From positions 496,001 through 560,000 of the forward strand of contig JBAJFG010000179.1 in NCBI GenBank assembly GCA_037903475.1: DNA of 64,000 bases, written 5' to 3'. Numbering within the stretch: position 1 is the stretch's first letter; the number at the start of each line of letters is the position of its first letter. The notes under the pieces were generated by a model. It did no database searches, was not told the DNA's origin, and worked only from the letters and a program-made list of their open reading frames with translations. Both the position numbers and the translations under genes were made by a program. The stretch is from Ancylostoma caninum (lineage: Eukaryota > Nematoda > Chromadorea > Rhabditida > Ancylostomatidae). This document shows positions 37,681-47,510 of this stretch, piece after piece.

Positions 37681-37685
37681 TGGAT

Positions 37686-37790
37686 GCAACATTGAAATTA
37701 CCCAGGGTAAACTCTTTGACGCCGGTGTTAACAATAAGTAAACTTAAAGGGTGTTAAAATAACCACTCTGAGTAATCTCAATGATGCACG
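37686..37790. repeat. MITE copy (TTACCC/GGGTAA)
   Basis: It begins GCAACATTGAAATTACCCAG-GGTAAAC and ends GAGTAATCTCAATGATGCA. About 105 nt; non-coding. Confidence 0.6.
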
Positions 37791-37867
37791 CGGCCGCGGT
37801 TTATGAGCCCAAAGGCGGGAACTTCTTTTTGTTCACGAAATTCTAAATAATATTGTATTCCTGGAGC

Positions 37868-37960
37868 TCGGATGCACAGTAGTGATTACTCATGGTGAAC
37901 ATGTTGACGTGCCTCAGTTTACCCATTATCTGGCACAATCAACATGTTTACCCGAACGTG
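37868..37960. repeat. Diverged MITE copy
   Basis: GATTACTCATGGTGAACATG-TTGACGTGCC at the left and CAACATGTTTACCCGAACGTG at the right resemble the family ends with several changes. Confidence 0.45.
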
Positions 37961-38065
37961 ACGCTGTCTATATATATCCAGATGCTATAGATAAATACCA
38001 ATGGATATAAGGGATAAATATCAATGGGTATTACCTATACTTCAAACGAAGTATCGGAGTTTAGG

Positions 38066-38190
38066 AGCCACATGCACCACGGATGATTACTCAGAGTAAA
38101 CGTGGAAACACCCCTTCCCCGCCTCTCAGATTTACATATCGTTAACACGAGCGTCAACATGCTTACTCTGGGTAATCTCGAATGTGTATC
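38066..38190. repeat. Diverged MITE copy
   Basis: GGATGATTACTCAGAGTAAA-CGTGG at the left; CGTCAACATGCTTACTCTGG-GTAATCTCGA at the right. Confidence 0.5.
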
Positions 38191-38335
38191 CAGTGATTTA
38201 AAGACTTTGCCTCATTCCAAACTCTACGTTCTGCCCATTTCCTGATTTTTCATGTGGGGCTACATTACCCAGTCGGGTAGATGGGGACGTTCCTGGCAGG
38301 AGGAAACAGGGAACAGGAAGAAAACTTAGCCCCCT

Positions 38336-38355
38336 CCCCCCCCCCCCCCCCCCCC
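38336..38355. repeat. Poly-C tract (20 C)
   Basis: Twenty consecutive C, preceded by CCCCT. The longest mononucleotide G/C run in the window. Confidence 0.9.
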
Positions 38356-38500
38356 ACATGATCATGAATTCGAGCACTGGAGGAAGTACGAACATCTTCT
38401 CCGGGATCTCAAGAAGAAATCTTTTCTTTTGAATAAATCCGTCCAATTGCTGAGCGGTGCTTCCCAGTGATATTTTAAAATTTGGTTTGGAACCCAGTAG

Positions 38501-38540
38501 TCCGCCGATCGATGGCTATTTATAGCCGTCGATCGGCGGA
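38501..38540. repeat. 40-nt near-perfect palindrome
   Basis: TCCGCCGATCGATGGCTAT (38501-38519), a TT centre, then ATAGCCGTCGATCGGCGGA (38522-38540). The 19-bp arms have one G:T-type mismatch. GC-rich in an AT-rich setting. Confidence 0.9.
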
Positions 38541-38559
38541 GCCGCAAGGAAGGAGAATG

Positions 38560-40935
38560 AGTGTCTCCATCACCGTCTGTATTCTCTTCACGTTTGAAAC
38601 CTTAGTAACAACTCGTGCAAAATATGGAATAAACACCGTGAGGAAAATGCTACTTCCAAGTTCAACCCCACTTTATCTAACCAACCTATAAACTGTGCGA
38701 AATCTGTTACTGTATCCAAAATAAGTTCCGAAAAACTGTGGAATGATAGGTTCCTAGTTCTATCAGAATGTAGTTGATGAAGGAAGCCAAAGCATTTGCA
38801 CATATGTAGCAAGATTCTCTGCAGCAATGGTAGTGAAATCTCATGGGTCTACAACTACCTCCTGTAGGTAATCATAATCCGTAAGAAATTACAAGACGTG
38901 TGGAGAAAACTCGAGAAAAAACACTTCACACCAGCGAGTGTCGATGCATGAGAAAAACCCGAAATTGCCGAGGCGTAGACTGGATCCCTCCATTTTAGGG
39001 AGGCAATAGATAATTATCTCTATGGGTGTGAGATGCATTATGAAGAGGTAAAGTACACAGAAACATAAAAACACTAGACATCGCATCAACAACACTACGT
39101 GACATGCATTGGAGGGTGTGCAATTGCACACATCAGCAGTGTTCTGCATGTGTCTGCATGAAAAAAAAACTTGAAGAATTTGAGTTTCTATTCTTTCCGG
39201 GGGATTATTGATTGGTGCAGAGCACAACAGCATGAAAGAAATAGAAAACAAAAACGCAAGGAATACAAGAAATATCAAAAATAAAATAGAAATGAAAAAT
39301 CAAACTTACAGCAAAAATATTAAGTGGTGTTGACACTTAGAAAAGGTTGCATTCAGAAATAGTATTTGTTTGGATAAAAAATTAATCTGAAAATTCTTTT
39401 CTGTACTATTTTTCCTTTCCTTTCGCAATTATTCCCCAAAATCACCAACTCATACCAAAAATGCAAGGAAATCTCCTCTTTTGTCCTACTGTCATTTAAA
39501 AAAGAACAAGAAAAGAAAAACAGAAAAGGTGCAGTCAATCGAGAAAGTTTGATTTATGGTGCAATTAGAGAATCAGAGTAGGTCATGCTGTTCCGTACTA
39601 TCAGCAATGCTCAACTAATCGATTATCGATTGAAAGCGACCTCATCTCACGAAGTGATCTCGTCCAAACCACGCCCACTTTCAGTCATCGCAACCAGCAA
39701 AAATAGGCAAAAAATATCGATTAATGTCACGAATAACCTATAAAACTATTAAATGTTGTAGATAGAGCAAGGAACTACTGATGATCTAATAGAGAAGCAT
39801 TGTCTATTTCACAGAGCAATTTTGAAAAATTTTGTAATGAATCCCAGACTGATCCGGGTCAATCGATTAGCTGTGAAGCGCGTCTATCCGGCCTGGATCA
39901 ACAGCTCCAAAATAAATGGACGAGATGGAGCAGGCGATAAATAGACTATTTATAGTCTACAAAAAACCATCCCTGGATAAATATACTCTTTATTGTTCTG
40001 TTTCTTTACCAAGAAATGGAACATTCTGGAGAGAATCTCTTGGTTTTAATCTAGAACCACTTTGTAGGCCTGCTTATGGGCCTATGGTGATGAGTGACAG
40101 ATTAAGTGTAGGACAAACACAGTGAGCATGGGCTATGTGCAAAGTAGCAATAAAAAATTAATCAATTGAATAAATATTATACAAGTCGCCCAATGGATCG
40201 CCTAACAAAGTGTCTAGAGCATTATGGGTCCTAATATTGAAGTGAAAATCTGAAAAATTAAATAACGTTCTCGGATGGAAGAACTTCACAAAAAAAGATA
40301 AATAAGGTAATGGTGAACAGATCCATGGATAAATAGGTGCAGTTCACGAATTTTAAAGTGCAACACGAGGTCTATGGTGATGCTTGTATTTCACGGCTTC
40401 AATACTTGGTAGTAAACACGATAAAATCAAGAGGAAAAACGACAGAAATAGGAAAATGTGATTCTAATTCGTTTCGCCTCTACCTTCAAACGAATCACAT
40501 TTGGATTGTAGTCCCCCCGACGCTCTTCGGTGAAGAGGGGACTAGAACAGAAAGAGATGAGGAGAGAAATAGAAAAAAGTAAGCCGCCTATTAAAATTGG
40601 CATGACAGGAGTGAGCGCTAAAAGACTGCTATAATTAGGATCGGTAAGGAAAGGCCGCCGTCATTAATACTGCTACAAAAACCTGTCTGAAGTCGACCAT
40701 TTCCGCCGGAATGCGTGACTCATCATAAAGGGGTCTAGAATGGCTTAGCACAAGCGCAGAGAATCGTAGAATAAATCATAAAATAATAATAAAAAGTTAA
40801 ATAGGAACCAAACAAGGAGTAGTGGTTCAAGCTCCATTTCGCCAAACTTCGTCATCAGGAAGTTTGGCATAAAGCGAAGAGATCATCGTTGGTATGAGAT
40901 TACTCATTGTTACAATGATACATCCGGGTCCAGGG
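38560..40935. other. No gene recognised
   Basis: A minus frame at 38889-39278 begins with a very hydrophobic leader followed by Cys-containing sequence, but lacks an ATG at the leader start and has no second exon. 39670 holds AAACCACGCCCACTTT, a CCACGCCC-type dispersed motif. Nothing else supportable. Confidence 0.4.
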
Positions 40936-40939
40936 GTCG

Positions 40940-41046
40940 CATAAATCACTCACATTACCCAGGGTAAACGAGTCGACGTTGCACAAATTCACCCATCCTT
41001 AACATGGGCATCGACACATTTACCCTGGGTAATCCCAACTATGCAT
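40940..41046. repeat. MITE copy (TTACCC/GGGTAA)
   Basis: CTCACATTACCCAGGGTAAA-CGAGTCGACG at the left; GCATCGACACATTTACCCTG-GGTAATCCCA at the right. About 107 nt. Confidence 0.6.
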
Positions 41047-41049
41047 CCC

Positions 41050-43375
41050 AGACCACCACTCCCCAGTACCTCCCTAGAGGGCGTAACTATTTACTGTGGC
41101 TGGCTACCACACGAAAATTTGAAGCACTTATGAAACATAAATAAAAATATAAGTTGAAAAATTTTCTGTAAAAAGGGGTTAGGACCTTTGAATAATACTA
41201 AATATCCCTGTAATTCTGTGAATTTCAACAATATGACGTGTTCCAAATTCCAAGCTAGAAAGGCTAGGTACTGCCAGGTTGGCTAATTTCCAATAAAAAT
41301 CAAGATAAAAAATATGATTACGCGTCGTATAAAAAACTGGTTGAGCTGCTGCACCAGCTGCTGGATTTAGTATAGTTGTAAAATAGATCACACCTCATTT
41401 ATTTTTAAAACAATTAGTAATTAATATAAAAATTAGTAATAATTTAACAAGTGTAGTAATGTAAATATAGCAATTGACAAATTAATAAAATAGATGACAC
41501 ATGGTTCAGTTCTGAAATAGATAAAATAGATGTTTGTATATGATAGATGGTACAGATACCTGTGGTTCTAACCGGAACAGCCAAAAAGTAGGCGTTAAAT
41601 ACGACGTATTAGAGATGAGAAGACTGCGATGCCATGAAACGACATCGAACGGGCGGAGAACTGCTCGTTCTCTGGCTTATATGGGCAATTTCCGTGATGC
41701 ATTTATTCTGAGCGCGCCCTTATAGCGAACATCATTCTTCTGGGAGCTGAGATTGAGCCGGAATCGCTGCAAGACACGCAAAGTAGGTCGAGATGTAGGG
41801 TTTATTCTGATCATTTGCCACGAAAAAGAGCTCGGCCTGCAAGAAAGAGCTTTGCAGTTTGCAAGGACGCTTTGCAGTTTGCAAGGGCAACAGCCGTGCT
41901 TTCCGGGAGGCTATTTTTAGCAATTAAGCTCTCTTCTCGTTTCTTCAAGAGGGATTTTAAGAGAGATTCCAGAAAAAGCAGTTAGGACCAATTATACTTA
42001 CCGAGACGGAAGGTATCATCACATGTAATGACCCCGTTTGGTCCCTTAGCAGCGAAAACGGCTTGTCTGCGTATTGTTATTTTATTATAATTTCTTTACT
42101 AGATGAAAAAAAAGAATAGTTCAACTGAATAGTCCAAATAAGGTAGAAAAGAGAGAAGAGGAAGGGTTGCAGCTGTTGGGAGAAGGAAGTGGTTACTTGC
42201 TTGTTCACTGACACCATCTGACAAAATAGAAAGAGCGCGGAGCTCCAAACATGGAGACGACGGCGCAAGTAAACTCTGCGATTGGTCAGTTAATGCAACC
42301 AGCCAATCCAAGGGGTCGGTCTTGCCGCCATCCTCAGGTATGCACAACGCTTCACACCTAATGAATAAGCAAAGATATACAAATAAATGAAAGAACTCAA
42401 GATTTTCTTCTAGTCGCTTTATTGCTCAATTAATTATTTGTTTACAGTTTCTAACAGGTGAGAATAGCATCAAAAAGAAGATATGCATTGTTAGAGATAC
42501 CTGAACAAATCGAAAAATAAACATGAGCGCTCTCACATTTCCGTGGCTTTGTGACGGGGCTATGGCCCCAAAAACTATCTAAGTATAAATAAACGTTTTG
42601 ACGACTATCTAGGCGTCAAACCGTTTAAAATGAAAGGTCATTGCAAAACCTGGAAGGTTCAGAAGTCTACCTTGAAGTGGCACAATTTTGTTCGGACTCA
42701 GAATTATAGAAAGCTTGCAGCTCTCGATTCATTTTGATAGGCCATTATTTTATCAAAAGAGTTGTCACGATATTAAAATCTGATGCATTCTTTATTTAAT
42801 ATCGAACTATCCACCATGAGACGTGGAGTTCTGAGAGCAGTAACTTTTCGAGTGGTCCAGGTAAAGGCGAATTGCTATTGATTGGTACTCTGTAGACTCA
42901 ATGCACTTTGCTTACACCTGTCGCTTGAAAGACGAAACGGCATTACTTCGCTGTCTGTTAAGTCTGTGCAGGGTCGGACGGCTATGTACCTGTTTTTTTT
43001 CTCGATATCGGACTGAGAAGACAGGATTTTTCGGAGAATTCCCGGGCCGCCATCCAGTAACTCAGATATTCAGGCGTTTGGAGCGCCGATGAACCCACCC
43101 ACTTTGAGCCGGTGCAGGTTTCGAGCAGGTAGTCGCGTGTGGAGCAGAAATACCTGCTGAAGGTGCGGAAGGAGCAGCAAAACATGTTGTGGTTCGCATG
43201 AGGCAGGGTATATGCAGGTTAACCTGCACGTCGCGCACGCGAGGGGAATTTGAAACTCTGAAGTGACGCCGGTTGGAAGTGACTTCGTAAAGGTGAGACC
43301 TGAGGTTCATTTTCTAGGTGTCTCGTGTGATGGTTCTCAGCTTATACTAGTTTCAGAGAAAGAGTGGAAGGAACC
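41050..43375. other. No gene recognised
   Basis: AT-rich sequence with short frames. 42255-42310 carries the CTCTGCGATTGGTCAGT...CAGCCAATCC motif also seen near 15004. 43210-43230 contains the 16-nt palindrome TGCAGGTTAACCTGCA. Confidence 0.45.
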
Positions 43376-43378
43376 GTA

Positions 43379-44074
43379 ATGGACATCGTGGTGCGAAAAG
43401 ACAGGCAAGCAGCGTTGGATGTCCTGCACAACATCTGGTGCTACAAGGAAGTTGAGGTATATTTTGAAGCGGCGGTTTTATGATTCTCAGTGACGTCTTA
43501 TGGGCTTGTACGTTTTGATGAACATAGTCTAATTGGAACAATGTGTTAGCTTCTGCATGTCTCTGCTCTTTGTGCCATTTGCAGAGTTTGCATCTGGAAG
43601 GATGTTCATTAAGCGATGGTGACATCGCTGAAGTAGCCTTTGAAGCTCCCAGTGTGCGGTACGTTGCATGAGGAGCAACTGTCTCCGTTCGCCATGAAAA
43701 CACCTGGCCGAAAAGTTCCCCAACATGGAGGAACTGGATTGCAGAGACAACAGGTGTGTAATTTGACTATGCTTGTGAAATTTCAAATGGAGTAATGATT
43801 CTTTTTTTTTCGTGAGCTGGGAGTTCCCACGACTGCGGACGTCACGTTTCCGAAAGTTCGAATTCTTCTTATATGCAGCAAAACGGATAGAAACACTGGA
43901 CAGAAGAGGGGGACGTCCCGAGTGACATTGTGGGACACATTACCTATTTGGTTTATTTCGCTGACCTACAGGTGTCATTTACATTTCTAGGAGCGGCATG
44001 AGGACTGGAGCTCGTCAGCTTCGGAAATTGATTCGAGTGGGTCAAGTGAAGAAATCTTGGACGTTGTGAGATAA
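43379..44074 (+). pseudogene. Leucine-rich-repeat protein gene, apparently broken
   Basis: Pieces in order: 43379-43456 (MDIVVRKDRQAALDVLHN...), a TTTGCAG acceptor, then 43585-~43670 with a leucine-rich repeat (SLHLEGCSLSDGDIAEVAFE). The next repeat (MRSNCLRSP, stop, KHLAEKFPNMEELDCRDN) continues only after a one-base frameshift near 43668 and with TGA where Trp is expected (~43698). Then come LGVPTTADVTFPKVRILLIC and a Ser/Glu-rich tail (WSSSASEIDSSGSSEEILD) ending at TAA 44072-44074. AATAAA follows. The repeat spacing (~24 residues) makes the broken reading convincing. A 60-nt intron from AGT|GTGCGG to AAAAG|TTC would avoid both lesions but delete one repeat. Family and function unknown. 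Confidence 0.5.
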
Positions 44075-44082
44075 ATATTTGC

Positions 44083-44088
44083 AATAAA
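44083..44088 (+). terminator. Poly(A) signal AATAAA
   Basis: AATAAA stands 8 nt after the stop codon of the leucine-rich-repeat gene remnant and overlaps a second A-rich run. Very short 3' UTRs are usual in nematodes. Confidence 0.55.
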
Positions 44089-44516
44089 ATAAAAAGGCAA
44101 TAACAATTCAAATGCATTCATCCTTCGTGATGGTAACGGTTCGTTCTGGACTATTTCATATCTATGCGATGTTGGTAAGAAAGTGAAACACTCTAAATTG
44201 CCTTGAAATTGAAGGGATTCGGTTGTGACGCCATGTACCCTTCCCCACCGAAGAAAAGAGGGAGGCCTCTACGAGAGATACAGGGTATGTCTTACAAATT
44301 TGACGTCTTTCTTGGATGCCACTACTTAATGGCATTTGGCTCTCTCCTGGAAGGAAGAAGGAATAAAAAATGAACGATTCCGAAACATTTCGGCGTACTT
44401 CGTGTAGTTACAGAAAAAGCGTCTCACAGCACATGTCACTATTTCGAAATTCTCTTCAAGCGGTCTTTGTTTGTTAATTTCCATCCATAAAGTGTCGCAT
44501 CATTTCAGAATGCATG

Positions 44517-45659
44517 CCACGCATTGAGGTGGCTCTCGACTGAGGGTTTTGAATGCCTTCCATCGAGTGCGCGAATGCAACAAATATTTTGAAAAGGTTC
44601 TCGATTCGAGACTAGCTCTTCACAATACATTCAAAATAGTTGCACCGGCAGTCATTCAAATATTGCAGATCGACTGTCTTTGTGTGAACCACGACGGTCT
44701 CAAACGAGAACTACGCAACACTAACAGCCATTTCAAGAACATGTCTGCAATCACCCTTCCGGAAAACGCCAAACTCACAGCCAATAATCTCTAGGTCGAT
44801 TGGAATATTCCGGCAATGGCGCCATTTAAGGTGAACCCCTCAGCAACTGTATTTATAGGGAACATAAATTACAATCATTTCCACAGAGTGTCTCTCTGAA
44901 AAAGCTGATGGATACGTGGAAACAGTCAAGCAGAGTTAAGGAGGATCAGCACGCCGTGTGTGTCGTCGATTTCTTGAGATTCTACTTGCTTCGAGTGATG
45001 ATTCTTCCGTTACAGGCAACGGATCCTGTAGAGGCTGTTCAAAGTTATGCCTGCAGGCAATCTGGGGGATGGGCAAAAAATGAAAATTTAAAAAATATTC
45101 CCGAGGAAATTGTTTCCGTCATAATAGGTAGATGTTTTTTTGTCATGGACATTTCTATTAGTTGTCCCAACTTGTCCTTTTAGATTGTCTGATGGAAGGT
45201 TTTGGCATAGGGCAGCCTGAACTTCTTATGGATGCGGATGTATTGAAGGAAGCCCCTATTAGGTACCAATACTCCATCTCATCACTTATTTTTTACCTTC
45301 TAAAAAGGATGAACATCTGTCATCTCTGGTTTCAGTTTTTGAATCGAATTGGGAGCCACCGACGAGGCGCGCAAGCCGGCCCTGAATAAAAGAAAAGATT
45401 CGCGTGTGAAGTGGGCTGCGAAATGCCGAAGTTTATTGAGTCGGGCCATGTACGTTTCTTTCTACTCTCCGATTCTCCACCTTTTATTTGCTATCAACTT
45501 TGCTTACTTTCAGAGCAGACATAAGAGGATACAAGACAGCGAACGATGAGCTCGTTCCACCTACGGTGAGTGCAACTAGAGATGCTTTCCCTATATTCCC
45601 GCATTTATTTCAGCCATTTTCAGAAACGTCGCGCTCTTCATCCCGTTGGTGGCGACTAG
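44517..45659 (+). pseudogene. Unrecognised multi-exon gene with several apparent lesions
   Basis: After a TTTCAG acceptor (44511) the frame MPRIEVALD ends at TGA, but another frame continues at once (RLRVLNAFHRVRECNKYFEK, to 44791). It stops at TAG and resumes as VDWNIPAMAPFK before a donor (44831). Exons with good junctions follow: SVSLKKLMDTWKQ (from 44888), then DFLRFYLLRVMILPLQ and NIPEEIVSVII|D, then CLMEGFGIGQPELLMDADVL. After the next TTTCAG (45337) the joined frame meets TGA, while GATDEARKPALNKRKDS continues in that frame beyond it. The last exons 45514-45565 and 45624-45659 end KRRALHPVGGD. The exon series is real; three breaks suggest decay, or consensus errors. I do not recognise the protein. 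Confidence 0.4.
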
Positions 45660-46110
45660 ATCACCGCTGCGATTGCTCAATGGTCATGAAGTGATCAATA
45701 ACCACTTACTTGCCATGTCCGCTCACCCACGCTCTCGATGCTGAACTTGGTTTTTTTAAGTCTGCTCCTGCCTCCGAAGTATGATCTTGTTACCTCATGT
45801 TTTTTTTTTTGTTATCACATTCTACTCGAGCTATGTTGCGCTTCTGCCGCTCTACATTGATATTAATTTCCTTATGATGTCTTTTATATCATGCCGGTTT
45901 ACTTGGTGCCATTTTTTGCATGCTTGTGTTGTGTTTTCGCTATATTTTTGGATTCACTACGTTGTGTTTCTATCCCACGTGAGTATGAAAGCTCTTATTG
46001 TCCCGATGCAATTGAAGATAAAAACTTATTTCGAAGTGGTATTTGTTTGGTTATGCTAGCATCTACATTAATGGCGGTTAGTAGTACGGCTGCAGAATGA
46101 TCTGTCCTGA

Positions 46111-46177
46111 TCCTGCCATTTCACCTGCTGTGATCCTGCCATCCCAGTAGCAGGATCACGGCAGGTCAAATGCAGGA
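46111..46177. repeat. Hairpin, 28-nt arms
   Basis: TCCTGCCATTTCACCTGCTG-TGATCCTGC (46111-46139) and GCAGGATCACGGCAGGTCAA-ATGCAGGA (46150-46177) pair with a few mismatches and one bulge around a 10-nt loop. Confidence 0.8.
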
Positions 46178-46739
46178 TAAGACGCAACGAACGGCGGAAT
46201 AGGCGCACCGACTCCGCCCATTTTTGCGTTCGTCCTGCAGGTGTCATGCCGCGTCAAACGGTGTGGGCCGGCGCTCCAAACGCCTGGATGTCTGAGAAGC
46301 TTTACCTGAATGAGCTCTGACAGACGGTTTGTGTCGTATGGTTCGATATCATGCTATCTATTATAACAAAACGATACCGCTTCATTGCAGGATACCTTTC
46401 TCTGTCTGATTTCTACTTTATAGTGGTCCACGTCATATCTGCGTCGAGGACTCAGCATGTGGATCATCCTCCATTAATGGATGATGGAGTGGTTACTGAG
46501 CAATGGAAACGGATACATATGTACCCACCATGCTTTTCTCTTTTGGATAGTTATTATCTAGACTAGTTGCTTGATGTTAAAACTGGCTTGTCAAGCTGAT
46601 TGAAATGTAGGCTTGGAACTCAATATATTAGACATCTTTTATCTCATCTTGATTGTCTTAGAAGATCATTTTGATAATGCCATGATCATTCCCATACAAA
46701 AACTGCCTTCAAGGATCATGTAATTGGCTTAACAAAAGA

Positions 46740-46990
46740 ATATTTCACGCGCAGGTGTCGTGCAAAATGGTTGTCAGATTCGCGCAAGCGCGCTTCCCCC
46801 GAACAAAACTCGCTAGAAATCAATAAAAACAATGAATCAATAAGCACGCCCTGCAAAATGGCGGTCAGATTCGTGATCAGCGTGGAGAAGAACCCTAGTA
46901 TGCCCATTTCGATCCGGATTGGTGCCAAACGGAGGGAAATCGATAAAAACGATCCATAAATCGATATCTGGATCGATACTGCCCAATGAG
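46740..46990 (-). repeat. Dispersed repeat related to 62463-62700
   Basis: On the minus strand it reads ATCGTTTTTATCGATTTCCC, then CACCAATCCGGATCGAAATG-GGCATACTAGGG. 62463-62600 has CCAATCGGGACCAAACTTTG-CATACGTACCC and ATCGATTTTATCGATTTTTC. It also contains a diverged direct duplication: GCAAAATGGTTGTCAGATTC at 46762 and GCAAAATGGCGGTCAGATTC at 46854. Confidence 0.5.
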
Positions 46991-47152
46991 TAGTGTCCGA
47001 GGCCCTCCGCCCTGTTCAGATGGTGTCTCATGTTTCCGAGCACCTTTCTTCGCCGCCTCGCTCACGGACGCCGGACGCCTTACCACTGTTTGAATTTGGC
47101 GCCCACGCGCGTCGTCCAGATTTTTGAAAAAAGTGTCGGGAGCGTTTCTATG

Positions 47153-47154
<2 letters not shown>

Positions 47155-47197
<43 letters not shown>

Positions 47198-47465
47198 TGG
47201 CGGACGCAGGGGGGGGGGGGCGCGCGCCCCCCCCGAGAATGGGTCGCCAAATTTTCGAAATTACTTTACAATACAAATAAAAATCTTGTGTTAGTTTATT
47301 TTTAATTGTTTATTTTTATTATTATTTTTAATATATTTTTTATTTATTGTTTATTATTATAATTAATATTATTATTAATTTTATTTTCCGTCTGGGTCCC
47401 CAAAACGGCGGAGACCCCACTTTTCTTCCCACGCCCCCCCTCCCGCCCACTTTCTGCGTCCGCCA

Positions 47466-47504
<39 letters not shown>
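47155..47504. mobile_element. Small inverted-repeat element inside a (TA)n tract
   Basis: The element 47195-47468 (274 bp) begins CAGTGGCGGACGCAGGGGGG and ends with CTGCGTCCGCCACTG. It is flanked on both sides by (TA)n (47155-47194, 47469-47504), which hides any target duplication but would fit an 8-bp TA-rich site. The interior is T-rich with a G-run at one end and C-rich blocks at the other, non-coding. This CAGTGGCGGA-type terminus is common among non-autonomous hAT-like elements; the class is inference. Confidence 0.75.

Positions 47505-47510
<6 letters not shown>

Larger units (their letters stand above)
45660..47150. other. No gene recognised; repeats
   Basis: A 69-codon plus frame at 45891-46100 has two hydrophobic segments but no start context. 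46111-46177 is a hairpin and 46740-46990 a repeat; both are listed separately. Confidence 0.4.

Noticed and set aside
38889..39278. Minus frame with a signal-peptide-like leader and Cys pairs.
   Set aside because: The leader starts with TTG, no ATG lies upstream in frame, and the hydrophobic stretches continue after a possible donor; no second exon.
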